Both the position numbers and the translations under genes were made by a program. Positions 50,687 to 59,013 of a stretch of 64,000 nucleotides of DNA are shown piece by piece. Location: contig SCQP01000014.1 in the NCBI GenBank assembly GCA_004299485.1, forward strand, positions 248,001 through 312,000, given 5' to 3'. The notes beneath the pieces are model-generated. The model ran no database searches and was not told where the DNA came from. It was given only the letters and a program-made list of their open reading frames with translations. How positions within the stretch are numbered: the stretch's first letter is position 1; each line of letters begins with the position of its first letter. The stretch comes from Acidobacteriota bacterium (GTDB lineage: Bacteria > Acidobacteriota > Terriglobia > Terriglobales > SCQP01).

Positions 50687-51400
50687 TCATCGAAGCGCAA
50701 GGGGAGCGAGACGCTCCCGCACCAGCGCTGCCAAAGCCGCTCGTGGATCCCTGGCGTCCGCCCATGCTCCTGGCTCGATGGGGGGATAAACCCTCAGGGT
50801 CACGACCCCGGGGCGGATACGGGCGGAGCCTTTGGCCATGAGCGCGCCACTGCCCTCAATGCGAACGGGAACGACCGGCGCCTGGATTAGTTCGGCGAGG
50901 TAGAACGGGCCTTTCTTGAATTCGAGGAGCGAACCGTCACGCGAGCGGGTGCCTTCAGGAAAAATGATAAACGGACGGCCGGCGCGGATGGCGGCGGCGG
51001 CGCGCGCCTCGATGGCACGGGCCGCGTTGGGGTTGCCTGCACGTGCTACGGGAATGAGGCCACCAACCTTAAGGACGGTGCCGAGGATGGGAACGGAAAA
51101 CAATTGCTTCTTGGCGAGAAAGGCGAGGTTGCCGGGTAAGGCGACGACGAGGATGGGAGGATCGAGGTTGCTCTGGTGATTCGCCATATAGAGGGGAGTC
51201 GTACCGGCCGGCAGCACCGGCAGAGCGCCCTTGACCTCGATCCGGACGCCGGCGAGCTTGAAGAGCAAACGCAGACCGAGGCGCGCGGCTCTGTAGGTGA
51301 AACCCAACCGGCCGGTAAGCCAGATGATGGGCAAACTCACCAGGCCCGCCGCGACCATGTAACCCCAAGTCAGAGCCCACGTGAGGACGGACCGGATCAT
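50687..51400 (-). CDS. plsC: 1-acyl-sn-glycerol-3-phosphate acyltransferase PlsC
   Basis: A 237-aa membrane-bound acyltransferase of phospholipid synthesis. The catalytic NHQSNLD is at about 73-79 and the acceptor motif FPEGTRSRDG at about 140-149; KKQLFSVPILG lies between them. The N-terminal 35 residues are hydrophobic. The start MIRSVLTWALTWGY overlaps the dapF stop by 4 bp, so longer upstream frames are rejected. Confidence 0.94.
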   Translation of the reverse strand: MIRSVLTWALTWGYMVAAGLVSLPIIWLTGRLGFTYRAARLGLRLLFKLAGVRIEVKGALPVLPAGTTPLYMANHQSNLDPPILVVALPGNLAFLAKKQLFSVPILGTVLKVGGLIPVARAGNPNAARAIEARAAAAIRAGRPFIIFPEGTRSRDGSLLEFKKGPFYLAELIQAPVVPVRIEGSGALMAKGSARIRPGVVTLRVYPPIEPGAWADARDPRAALAALVRERLAPLALR

Positions 51401-52179
51401 GGATAGAGGAAGACTCCTTCGGCCACAATCGAAGCCGGGCCAAGGAGCTTGATGGAGGATGAGCCGCCACCCCAGATGACCTTCTGGCTGCCACCGGGCG
51501 TGACGACTTCGACGGGCGAGTTCGCCAAACCCTGGGCGATAGCCGCGACGGCCGAAGCCGAACTGCCGGTGCCGCTCGAAGCCGTGGGGCCAACGCCGCG
51601 CTCGAAAATGCGGATTTCGATGCGATGACGGTCCAGCACCCGCATGAATTCGACATTGGTGCGCTCCGGGAAGCGTGGATGCGCTTCGAGCGCGGCACCT
51701 CGTGCCTCCCAGTCTCCGGGGAAATCGGCCACAGTGACAACGCACTGGGGATTGCCCACCGACAGGACGAAAGCTCCGAGGGCGGCATCCCGGCCCTCGA
51801 TCCGCGGCGCACCCAGCTCAACTTCAATCGTCCAAAAGGCGCCGGCGCCGTCGAGTACGGTCACGCGGCGGGGGCCGGCGCCGGTTAGCAATTCGCCGCT
51901 GCGGAAGCCGTGACGAGCGTAAAACGCGGCCACGCAGCGCGTGCCATTGCCGCTGATTTCGGCTTCGCTGCCGTCGGCATTGTACAGCGTGAGCTCAAAG
52001 CCTGAGCCGCGCGGTCGGACAAACTCGACCCCATCGGCGCCGACGCCGCGGTGACGGTCGCAAATGCGGCGCGCAAAAGCCGGGCGGACCGACGGTGAGA
52101 CCACGGTGGCATCGACGATCAAGAAGTCGTTGCCATTGGCTTCGGCTTTGGCAAAACGGACGTTGCCGTCATTGGTCAT
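51397..52179 (-). CDS. dapF: Diaminopimelate epimerase-like protein DapF, one catalytic Cys replaced by Ser
   Basis: A 260-aa protein with the DapF fold: FAKAEANGNDFLIVD, RGVGADGVEFV and NADGSEAEISGNGTRC. The first catalytic Cys82 (GNGTRC) is present. In the second half the usual ACGTG is replaced by SSGTG, so Ser202 stands where the other catalytic Cys is expected; the codon is AGC, not UGA. The enzyme may have altered activity or a different substrate. It overlaps the GT gene by 4 bp upstream and plsC downstream. Confidence 0.88.
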   Translation of the reverse strand: MTNDGNVRFAKAEANGNDFLIVDATVVSPSVRPAFARRICDRHRGVGADGVEFVRPRGSGFELTLYNADGSEAEISGNGTRCVAAFYARHGFRSGELLTGAGPRRVTVLDGAGAFWTIEVELGAPRIEGRDAALGAFVLSVGNPQCVVTVADFPGDWEARGAALEAHPRFPERTNVEFMRVLDRHRIEIRIFERGVGPTASSGTGSSASAVAAIAQGLANSPVEVVTPGGSQKVIWGGGSSSIKLLGPASIVAEGVFLYP

Positions 52180-53825
52180 TTGCGGCGAAAGACCTCAATG
52201 GAATGTTGCGTCGGCACTTGCAGGGTAACAACCCCAGTAAAATATTGACGCAAATCGGCGCGATTCACTAGCCGGGCGGTAGGGCTATCGGACTCAATCA
52301 CCACCCACTGGACATAGGTGTGCGGCGCGGCTAGAGCGTGCTGCCAAAGGTGAAAGTTGGCCTCTTGAATCACCTCATGCAGCGGGATGCCATCGTCGGC
52401 CAAGGCGCCGGGATAAGTGCCGTAAAACATCAGTACTTTTTGGCCCGGCTGCCAGGGCGCAAGAGCACGGGCCAGAGCCTGTTCCATGGCGAGGCGCGCA
52501 GTAGCGTTATGCACCGCTTCCGCATAGGCAGGAGGGCCGGGCGCACGCAACATTTCGGCGTAGGCGGCCCCGCATAGGATAGCAAGGCCGACCGCGACGC
52601 CTGCGGCTGCACGGGACCCGCGCATCAGCGTCAGCCGCCGTACCGCACGCCACAAAGCCGCCACGACCAGCCCTGAAAACAGCGTCACCGCCGGCAAGAG
52701 TTGCACGCCGTAACGGAGATTGTAATAGCCGTGGGGCCAGTATTGTGGCACGAAGATGGGCACATTGCCCGACCACATCGCCCACAGATACCAGGGCAGC
52801 GGAAGCAAGAGCAGCCAGGCAACTGGCTGGCGGCGCCAGCGGCGGCCAAAGACAAAGCCGATCAGCGCCAAAACGCCTAACGGCACCCCGACGGTCAGGG
52901 CGACATCCTTGAAGTAGTAGAGTGCGGCAATACCAAGGGCATGGTCGCCGGGATAGCTCGCAGCGCCGGCGATGGCTTTGGCCGAATACGGACCGTTGAG
53001 AAAGGCAAGCGGATTGCCGAAGTAGAACCAGTTGTAGGCGAACCAGAAGACAGGACCGTTGCCGGCGACAATGCAAAAGCGCCATGTAGTAGCCCACGCC
53101 TTAGCGCCACGCCTCGAGCTTTCAGGTACCCGGCTTGGCTGATGGCTGATGGCTGATGGCTGACGGCTCTTGAGCACGAGCGCAGCGAGCGCGAAGGGCA
53201 AAATGAACCAGCCATCGTAGCGGCAGAGACTGGCCGCCAGACCCCAGGCGCCGGCACGCCCAATGTGCTTGGGGTCGGCGTCGGACCAGTAGGCGCCGAC
53301 TTGATCGACCAAGCCAAGAAATGTGGCCAGGTAGATCGACTCGGTCATGGGCACGGCAGAAAGGTACAGGAGCGAGGGATTGAGGCAATAGAAGAGCGCG
53401 GCCCAGGCGGCGGCACCGGAACCAAAAGCGCGCTTGACCAGCCGGTGCAGCAACCAGGCGCCGAGGACGAGCGCGATGAGCGACGGCACTGCGCCAGCGA
53501 GGCCATTGCGCCAGAGCGGCATGAAGACGACGAGCGGCGCCATGAGCAGATGCGGCAGCGGCAGCCACACGGTGCCAAGCTGCGACAGGCCAGGCGTGGC
53601 TGAGTCCACAATACGGCGGGCGATAGCGAGGTGGGCCGTGGCATCGCCGTAGAGCAACACGCGCCGGTGCACGAGGGCCCAGATAAGCGTTGCCGTCCCC
53701 GCAACAGCCGCGACAAGCGCGAACAGCGAGGAGCGGTGCCACAGTCCGGGGCTGAGTTCAGCGGGCGCTGGCGGCTTCACCGTCGAAACGAGTGGCGTCG
53801 ATGAATTCCTGATAGCGGGCTTCAA
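52176..53825 (-). CDS. Polytopic membrane glycosyltransferase (GT39/ArnT-like)
   Basis: A 549-aa protein with about ten to twelve hydrophobic helices. The first extracellular loop after the N-terminal helix contains LLYGDATAHLAIARRI, which fits the acidic active-site loop of lipid-linked sugar transferases, and FWFAYNWFYFGNPL lies in the middle. Residues about 219-240 (KSRQPSAISHQPSRVPE) are encoded by a short tandem repeat inserted in frame. The start is uncertain: ATG gives a 68-bp overlap with pfkB, and a GTG 45 nt downstream is an alternative. Confidence 0.82.
   Translation of the reverse strand: MKPAIRNSSTPLVSTVKPPAPAELSPGLWHRSSLFALVAAVAGTATLIWALVHRRVLLYGDATAHLAIARRIVDSATPGLSQLGTVWLPLPHLLMAPLVVFMPLWRNGLAGAVPSLIALVLGAWLLHRLVKRAFGSGAAAWAALFYCLNPSLLYLSAVPMTESIYLATFLGLVDQVGAYWSDADPKHIGRAGAWGLAASLCRYDGWFILPFALAALVLKSRQPSAISHQPSRVPESSRRGAKAWATTWRFCIVAGNGPVFWFAYNWFYFGNPLAFLNGPYSAKAIAGAASYPGDHALGIAALYYFKDVALTVGVPLGVLALIGFVFGRRWRRQPVAWLLLLPLPWYLWAMWSGNVPIFVPQYWPHGYYNLRYGVQLLPAVTLFSGLVVAALWRAVRRLTLMRGSRAAAGVAVGLAILCGAAYAEMLRAPGPPAYAEAVHNATARLAMEQALARALAPWQPGQKVLMFYGTYPGALADDGIPLHEVIQEANFHLWQHALAAPHTYVQWVVIESDSPTARLVNRADLRQYFTGVVTLQVPTQHSIEVFRRK
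53137..53171 (+). repeat. Short tandem repeat inside a coding sequence, five 7-nt units (GGCTGAT)
   Basis: Units read GGCTGAT three times, then GGCTGAC and GGCTCTT. On the minus strand it encodes SRQPSAISHQPS within a loop of the membrane glycosyltransferase without breaking the frame. Confidence 0.85.
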
Positions 53826-54696
53826 TCTCTTCCGAGCTTAGCGCGGCCAGCCGATCGGGGCCAAAGGTCTCACAGGCGAAGCTGCCCATCACCGAACCAT
53901 AGACGACGGCGCGGCGGAGGGTCATATCGTCCATTTTGTTTTGACGGGTGAGATAGCCGAGCATGCCACCAGCAAAAGCGTCGCCGGCACCGGTGGGGTC
54001 GCAGATGTCGTCCAATGGGTACGCAGGAACACCGAAATATTGGCTGAAGCTGTAGAGGGTGGCGCCGTGTTCGCCACGCTTGATGACCACCGCACCCGGT
54101 CCCTGTTGCAGGATGGCCCGTGCCGCGCGGTAGAGGTTATGCTCGCCGGTGAGGAGATGCGCTTCGGAGTCGTTGATCACCAGCAAGTGCAGGCGGCTGA
54201 GCAGGCGCTTGACGGCTTCGGGCTGACCGGTGATCCAGTAATTCATGGTGTCGCCGCCGACGAAGCCGACGCGCGCACCAAGCTGGTCGCGCACCTGACA
54301 TTGCAAGTCGGGAGCGACATTGCCCAGGAACAGGGTGCTGGAGTCGAGATAGGCGGCAGGCAGCTTGGGCTGGAAATGCTCGAGGACGTTCAGCTCGGTT
54401 CGGAGCGTATGGCGGTTGTTGGGATTGGCTTCGTATTCGCCCGCCCAAAAGAACGATTTGCCCGGCGCATGCTCGATGCCCGCGGTATCAATGCCGCGGC
54501 GGGTGAGCACAGCCTGGTGCTCCGCGGTGAAATCCTCACCCACGACGCCGACCACGCGCACTGGGGTGAAGTAGGAGGCGGCCAGCGCGCAGTAGGTACA
54601 CGAACCGCCGAGCACGCGCGGCGCACGGCCGTGGGGTGTAGTGATGTCATCGAAGGCGAGGGTGCCAACCACAAGCAGAGAGCGGGAATCAGGCAA
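53758..54696 (-). CDS. PfkB-family carbohydrate/nucleoside kinase
   Basis: A 312-aa ribokinase-fold kinase. The N-terminal LVVGTLAFDDITTP and VLGGSCTYCALAAS bind the substrate and DPTGAGDAFAGGMLGYL (about 236-252) is the anion hole with the catalytic Asp. It overlaps mtnP by 8 bp. Next to a methylthioadenosine phosphorylase, a purine-nucleoside or sugar kinase role in salvage is plausible, but the substrate cannot be read. Confidence 0.9.
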   Translation of the reverse strand: MPDSRSLLVVGTLAFDDITTPHGRAPRVLGGSCTYCALAASYFTPVRVVGVVGEDFTAEHQAVLTRRGIDTAGIEHAPGKSFFWAGEYEANPNNRHTLRTELNVLEHFQPKLPAAYLDSSTLFLGNVAPDLQCQVRDQLGARVGFVGGDTMNYWITGQPEAVKRLLSRLHLLVINDSEAHLLTGEHNLYRAARAILQQGPGAVVIKRGEHGATLYSFSQYFGVPAYPLDDICDPTGAGDAFAGGMLGYLTRQNKMDDMTLRRAVVYGSVMGSFACETFGPDRLAALSSEEIEARYQEFIDATRFDGEAASAR

Positions 54697-55558
54697 GGTA
54701 TTTTCCTATCAGCGGCGCCAGGCGCGAGCGCGTGGCCGCAGAGACGAATTTGGGATCGGTGATGAGGGCATGGCGCAAGGACGCTCCACAGGAGCAGGTG
54801 CGCTCCGCGCCCTGAAGCTGCTGGACGACGGCGCGGACGACGGCAACGGCGTTGGCGGCATTACGCTGGAGATTGGCGACAATTTCGGTAACGGTCACGG
54901 CATCGTGGCCGTCGTGCCAGCAATCATAGTCGGTGACCATGGCGACGGTGGCGTAGCAGATTTCAGCTTCACGGGCGAGCTTGGCCTCGGTAAGGTTGGT
55001 CATGCCGATGATGTCGGCGCCCCAGGAGCGGTACAGGTTCGACTCGGCGCGAGTGGAAAAGGCGGGGCCCTCCATGTTGACGTAGACGCCGCCAGCATGG
55101 ACTTCGACGCGGGCTTGCGCGCAGGCTCCGGCCAAGGCCTGGCGCAGGCGTGCGCAGGTGGGATCGGCGAAGCTGACGTGAGCGACCAGGCCATCGCAAA
55201 AGAAGGTGTCGGCGCGCCGCTTGGTGCGGTCGATGAACTGATCCGGCAGAACGAACTGCAGCGGCGCATGGGCCTGCTTCAAGGAACCGACAGCAGAGAG
55301 CGAGATGATCTGCTCGACGCCGAGCGTTTTCAGGGCGAAGATGTTGGCACGGTAGGGGACATCCGAGGGACAGTAGCGGTGGCCTCGGCCATGGCGCGCC
55401 AAAAATGCTACCGGAATGCCATCGAGCAAGCCCAGGATGATGGTGTCCGAGGGCGTACCGAACGGGGTTTCGATCTGCCGCTCTTCTATTGAAGTCAGAC
55501 CCGGCATGTTATACAAGCCGCTGCCGCCAATGATCCCGATGGGGGCCTTCTCATTCAT
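54689..55558 (-). CDS. mtnP: S-methyl-5'-thioadenosine phosphorylase
   Basis: MtnP cleaves methylthioadenosine to adenine and methylthioribose 1-phosphate in methionine salvage. IGIIGGSGLYNMPGL is at the N-terminus, ARHGRGHRYCPSDVPYRANI and NMEGPAFSTRAESNLY form the active site, and GMTNLTEAKLAREAEICYA and VTDYDCWHD are present. Length is 289 aa. It overlaps mce upstream and pfkB downstream, so salvage functions are coupled. Arginine decarboxylase elsewhere in the window supplies polyamine flux that yields its substrate. Confidence 0.95.
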   Translation of the reverse strand: MNEKAPIGIIGGSGLYNMPGLTSIEERQIETPFGTPSDTIILGLLDGIPVAFLARHGRGHRYCPSDVPYRANIFALKTLGVEQIISLSAVGSLKQAHAPLQFVLPDQFIDRTKRRADTFFCDGLVAHVSFADPTCARLRQALAGACAQARVEVHAGGVYVNMEGPAFSTRAESNLYRSWGADIIGMTNLTEAKLAREAEICYATVAMVTDYDCWHDGHDAVTVTEIVANLQRNAANAVAVVRAVVQQLQGAERTCSCGASLRHALITDPKFVSAATRSRLAPLIGKYLA

Positions 55559-55962
55559 GCATGTGCCTCAATCAACTCCAATAACACGCCGCCGGTGCTC
55601 GATGGGTGCACAAACACGTACTTGTGACCGCCCGCGCCGGTCTGAATCGTTTCGTTCACCAGCCGTGCCCCAGCCCGCTTGAGCCGCTCTACGGCTGCGG
55701 GCAAATCCGGAACCTGCAGGGCGACATGATGCAGTCCCTCGCCGCGCTTTTCAATAAAACTGGCGATGGCTGAGTCGGGCGCAGTCGCCTGCAGCAGCTC
55801 GATGCGGCCGGAAGCGAGCGGCAGCATCGCCACGCGGACCTTTTCGTGCGGGACCTCTTCCCTGCCCTCGGCCGCCAGGCCCACCAAGCCCCAGCGCTCG
55901 CAGGCAGCCTCCAGGTCGCGCACAGCAATGCCGAAATGGTCGAGAGCGGGTCTCACGCGCAC
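55555..55962 (-). CDS. mce: Methylmalonyl-CoA epimerase
   Basis: A 135-aa VOC-fold epimerase. DHFGIAVRDLEAACERW carries the first metal His, GEGLHHVALQVPDL the second, and GVLLELIEA the Glu. KVRVAMLPLASGRIELLQ is typical. It starts with GTG, 5 nt after a TATTCT box. It heads the long operon to plsC. MeaB at 58 kb serves the same methylmalonyl-CoA pathway; the mutase itself is not in the window. Confidence 0.92.
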   Translation of the reverse strand: MRVRPALDHFGIAVRDLEAACERWGLVGLAAEGREEVPHEKVRVAMLPLASGRIELLQATAPDSAIASFIEKRGEGLHHVALQVPDLPAAVERLKRAGARLVNETIQTGAGGHKYVFVHPSSTGGVLLELIEAHA

Positions 55963-55967
55963 TCAAC

Positions 55968-55973
55968 AGAATA
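55968..55973 (-). promoter_or_regulatory. -10 box (TATTCT) of the mce operon
   Basis: TATTCT is followed by five bases and the GTG start of mce. It probably drives the whole mce-mtnP-pfkB-GT-dapF-plsC unit. Confidence 0.35.
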
Positions 55974-55989
55974 GCAGGCAGGGCCGCCC

Positions 55990-56193
55990 CTACGAGGGCC
56001 GACTGTCCGCGAAGCGGCGCTCGACGATGTGGATGAAGGCGTTCAGCGTGGCATCGATCTGGCGCTGCTGCTCTGCCAGGCGGCCTAAGGCCGCGTCAGT
56101 TCGCCGCTGGCTGGCGGAGTCATCGAATTTGGCCGCCTCCGCCAGTAGGAACTCGACGGTCGCCTCGACGTTCGTAAAGGGATTATAGTGGTT
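55990..56193 (-). pseudogene. Possible 5'-truncated gene remnant, coiled-coil type
   Basis: An open frame of about 67 codons reads EATVEFLLAEAAKFDDSASQ and later RLAEQQRQIDATLNAF. It looks like the small coiled-coil proteins often found near toxin-antitoxin genes. It has no ATG, GTG or TTG start, so it is either a remnant or a chance frame. Confidence 0.3.
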
Positions 56194-56236
56194 TCAGGTG
56201 AGGCGCCGCCGCACGCGGCGAGAGCTGGCAGCAGCC

Positions 56237-56488
56237 ATGGATGAGCCTGAAATCGAGACGAATCCGGCGGTTATGTTGGGCAAACCTGTGATTCGGGGTA
56301 CGCGAATTACGGTCGAGCTGTTGTTGCGTAAACTTGCCGAAGGAGCGTCGATCGAGGATTTGCTGGCCGATTACCCTCAGCTCACCGAAAAGAACGTCCG
56401 TGCCGCCATGGCCTATGGTGCTGCCAGCGTTGCCCACGAAACGGTGCTAATGCTTACGGTCGAGGCGCGCAACAGCGACGCCTCGTGA
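56237..56488 (+). CDS. DUF433-family antitoxin-like protein
   Basis: An 83-aa protein with the DUF433 signature GKPVIRGTRITVELLLRKLAEGASIEDLLADYP. It is predicted to bind DNA through a helix-turn-helix and neutralise the PIN-like protein encoded next. The ATG at MDEPEIETNPAV was chosen over an upstream one in Arg-rich sequence. The partner gene begins 1 nt after its stop. Confidence 0.9.
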   Translation: MDEPEIETNPAVMLGKPVIRGTRITVELLLRKLAEGASIEDLLADYPQLTEKNVRAAMAYGAASVAHETVLMLTVEARNSDAS

Positions 56489-56489
56489 G

Positions 56490-56843
56490 ATGCGTTTTCT
56501 GGCAGATGAAAGCTGTCCAGCACCGCTCATATTCGCGCTCCGGGCGGCGGGTCAGGATGTTACAGCCGTCTCCGAATTCTCGCCCGGCGCATCGGACGAG
56601 CAGGTACTGGCGCATGCCGCCGATGAAAAGCGGGTGTTGCTAACAGAAGACCGTGACTTCGGAGAAATCGTCTTCTCGCGCCGGCAGCCGAACGAGGGCG
56701 TAGTCCTGATCCGCTTTCCTGCCGGCGCAAGAAGCCGCCTAAGTGCAGTGTTCCTGGAAGCGGTAGTGAGGCTCGGAGAGCAACTTCGAGGCGCCTTCAC
56801 AGTAATTGAACCGGGGCGGGTGCGCTCGGGCAGGCGTCCCTGA
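56490..56843 (+). CDS. DUF5615 PIN-like toxin
   Basis: A 117-aa PIN-like protein. MRFLADESCPAPLI carries the first acidic pair, HAADEKRVLLTEDRDFGEIVF the second Asp site, and GVVLIRF the core strand. It is the usual partner of DUF433 proteins, and together they form a putative toxin-antitoxin module. An RNase activity is inferred from the fold. Confidence 0.88.
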   Translation: MRFLADESCPAPLIFALRAAGQDVTAVSEFSPGASDEQVLAHAADEKRVLLTEDRDFGEIVFSRRQPNEGVVLIRFPAGARSRLSAVFLEAVVRLGEQLRGAFTVIEPGRVRSGRRP

Positions 56844-56853
56844 GGCGGGCCGA

Positions 56854-56987
56854 TCACTTGTCCAGGGCTTCGGCGATGAGGGAATCGAGGGCGGTGTAGG
56901 GGTCGGTTTCGTGGCGGGCGATGGAGTCGGCAAGACGTTCGTTGGCACTGGCGGAGACGCTCACCCAATCGCCAGCCGGGATGGCGA
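56854..56987 (-). pseudogene. Remnant of a meaB-like 3' end
   Basis: The frame ends [25 protein letters not shown], nearly the same as the C-terminus of MeaB at 58 kb. About 70 bp match with roughly five differences. Upstream the frame (APLAIPAGDWVSVSASANE) does not match meaB and has no start. It is a duplicated or left-over 3' end. Confidence 0.7.
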
Positions 56988-57006
56988 GGGGGGCACGATT
57001 TCGTTG

Positions 57007-57822
57007 CTAAAAATGAAGACTGAAAGTGACTGCTATGAGAATTGCAAGCAGAAGGAGATTGGTGAGCAGCGGACCCTGGTCCAGCAGCCTCAAGGAGGCC
57101 GATTTGGCCTCTAATGACCAGCGAAGATCATAACCCTCAGGGTAGTAGTAGAGCGGGCCTCTCTGGCTCAGCACGACCTGCTGTCCCACAAAGGTTGAGC
57201 GGTAAAAATGCCCGTAAACCCATTGGGTGTAAGCGGAATCGTCTGGCTCGACGGATGGCGACCCGCAATCCTCGGGGTCGACAAGCGACCAGCGCTCGGC
57301 TGGCACGAAGACGGACGGATCGAATCCTTTACTGGCAAAGATGGTGCCGATACTGGAGAAGATCGTATCGCCGCCGGCCAGGAAGAACTGGTACAGATCC
57401 GCATCGGGGCAGCCCTCGGAGCAGAACCTGTCCCGACCGAAATAAAACCATGTCGCAGCAAATGGGTAGGCGTCGTGCTTGAAAAGTCTCACTAACTCCA
57501 GCAGGAGGGCGTTGCCGAAGGTATCACGGCCGACGGGGAGTGTTCCATTGGGCATTACGACATCGCTCTCGATGCAATCGAGGCGTCCAGCAGCCAGCAC
57601 GGTTCCGAAGTATGCATGCGGGTCGTCGAGGCCGGAGAACCTTCGCAGACAGTCAAACGCCTCGCCGAGGGTCGCCGGCCAGCCGCCTACCGGCTGCCAC
57701 CCTTTCTCGTGGCCCCTTAAAGGCGGCGGCGTAAACGGCAGCGATTCTAACTTTCGCAGATCGAGCCTGTAGGCTAGCGATGGGAAGGCAGCCTTTGCGG
57801 GCATGGCATATGATCCTGGCAC
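57007..57822 (-). CDS. Hypothetical protein with C-terminal membrane helix
   Basis: A 271-aa protein that I do not recognise. It has a His/Pro/Trp-rich N-terminal part (PPPLRGHEKGWQPVGGWPATLG) and aromatic-rich segments (YPFAATWFYFGRD, SAYTQWVYGHFYRSTFVG). It ends in one hydrophobic helix (about 250-270), so it may be tail-anchored. It lies between a meaB 3' remnant and the intact meaB, on the same strand. The composition is less GC-biased than its neighbours, which may indicate transfer. Confidence 0.65.
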   Translation of the reverse strand: MPGSYAMPAKAAFPSLAYRLDLRKLESLPFTPPPLRGHEKGWQPVGGWPATLGEAFDCLRRFSGLDDPHAYFGTVLAAGRLDCIESDVVMPNGTLPVGRDTFGNALLLELVRLFKHDAYPFAATWFYFGRDRFCSEGCPDADLYQFFLAGGDTIFSSIGTIFASKGFDPSVFVPAERWSLVDPEDCGSPSVEPDDSAYTQWVYGHFYRSTFVGQQVVLSQRGPLYYYPEGYDLRWSLEAKSASLRLLDQGPLLTNLLLLAILIAVTFSLHF

Positions 57823-58059
57823 GAGCTGGCAAGTTTAAAAACCACCCTTGAGGGCGTTTTAGCGACCCGAATCGGCACGCGACGACGCGATGAAAGGCCG
57901 CAATCGTGGCTTGGTTTCGTACCGGTGAGAGCCGGAAATGTCGGCAGCGCGATTCAGGCTTCCGGGCATGCGTGGATCACTCACCCTCGGCTGGTGGCCT
58001 CGCTTCGCTCTCGGCGATGGGCGGCCGCGCTCGCTGATTGCGTCTCCAAGCTGTCGCAA
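57823..58059. other. Gap between the hypothetical gene and meaB
   Basis: About 237 bp without a convincing ORF. The start is relatively AT-rich and could hold the promoter of the hypothetical gene. The end contains GC-rich inverted segments (CCTCGCTTCGCTC type) that resemble an intergenic repeat. Confidence 0.4.
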
Positions 58060-59013
58060 TCAACGATGGAGGGCTTCGGCGATGAGGGAGTCGACGGCGG
58101 TGTAGGGGTCAGTTTTGTGGCGGGCGATGGAGTCGGCGAGGACATTGAGGCGGGTGGGGCTGAGCAGCGGCGTGAGCAGTTTGTCGGCGAGGCGTTCGCG
58201 GGCGAATTGGCGGAGGCGTTCGGCCCACTGCAGCGCCCGGAAATGATCGAGGCCGCCATGGGCGTCCATCCAGGCGAGGCGCTGGGCGATGGCGGCTTGC
58301 AAATCCGCGATGCCGGTGCCTTCGGTGGCGACCGTGCGGACGACGGGTGGGCGCCAGGCGTCTTTCCCGGCGCTACCGGTTTGTACGGCGAGCGCCAGCA
58401 TAGAGCGGATTTCCTGCTCCAGCCGCTCGGGGCCGCGGTCGGCTTTGTTGATGACGAAGATGTCGGCGATCTCCATGATGCCGGCTTTGAGCGTCTGCAC
58501 CGCATCGCCCATGCCGGGCACCAGCACGACGACGGTGATGTCGGCGAGTTTGATGATATCGACTTCATCCTGACCGACACCGACGGTTTCGACCAGAATC
58601 CGGTCTTTGCCGGAAGCATCGAGCAAGGCAACGACATCGCTGGCGGCGGCAGCCAGTCCGCCCAGGGCACCACGCGTCGCCAGGCTGCGAATGAAGATGC
58701 CCGGGTCGCCGTGATGCGCCTGCATGCGGATGCGATCGCCCAGAATGGCGCCGCCGCTGAAGGGGCTGGTGGGATCGACGGCGATGATGCCGAGGGTTTC
58801 TCCGGCGGCACGATAGGCTCGGGCGAGCGCGTCGGCGAGCGTCGATTTGCCGGAACCCGGCGCGCCGGTAAGGCCGATGACGCGCGCATGGCCGCCCGCG
58901 GTAAGCGCGGCACGCAGCAGATCCTCGGCTTCAGGACCGTGCTCGACGACACTGGTGATGGCGCGGGCCAGCCAGCGCGGACCGCCTGATTTCAGTTGCT
59001 TAGTGAAGTCCAT
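58060..59013 (-). CDS. meaB: Methylmalonyl-CoA mutase-associated GTPase MeaB (ArgK family)
   Basis: A G3E GTPase of 317 aa that protects and reloads B12-dependent mutases. Walker A is [14 protein letters not shown] (about 51-64), followed by [31 protein letters not shown] and the specificity motif NKAD. The C-terminal dimer segment [17 protein letters not shown] is intact. The ATG of MDFTKQLK overlaps the acyl-CoA dehydrogenase stop by 14 bp. The cognate mutase is outside the window. Confidence 0.95.
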   Translation of the reverse strand: MDFTKQLKSGGPRWLARAITSVVEHGPEAEDLLRAALTAGGHARVIGLTGAPGSGKSTLADALARAYRAAGETLGIIAVDPTSPFSGGAILGDRIRMQAHHGDPGIFIRSLATRGALGGLAAAASDVVALLDASGKDRILVETVGVGQDEVDIIKLADITVVVLVPGMGDAVQTLKAGIMEIADIFVINKADRGPERLEQEIRSMLALAVQTGSAGKDAWRPPVVRTVATEGTGIADLQAAIAQRLAWMDAHGGLDHFRALQWAERLRQFARERLADKLLTPLLSPTRLNVLADSIARHKTDPYTAVDSLIAEALHR

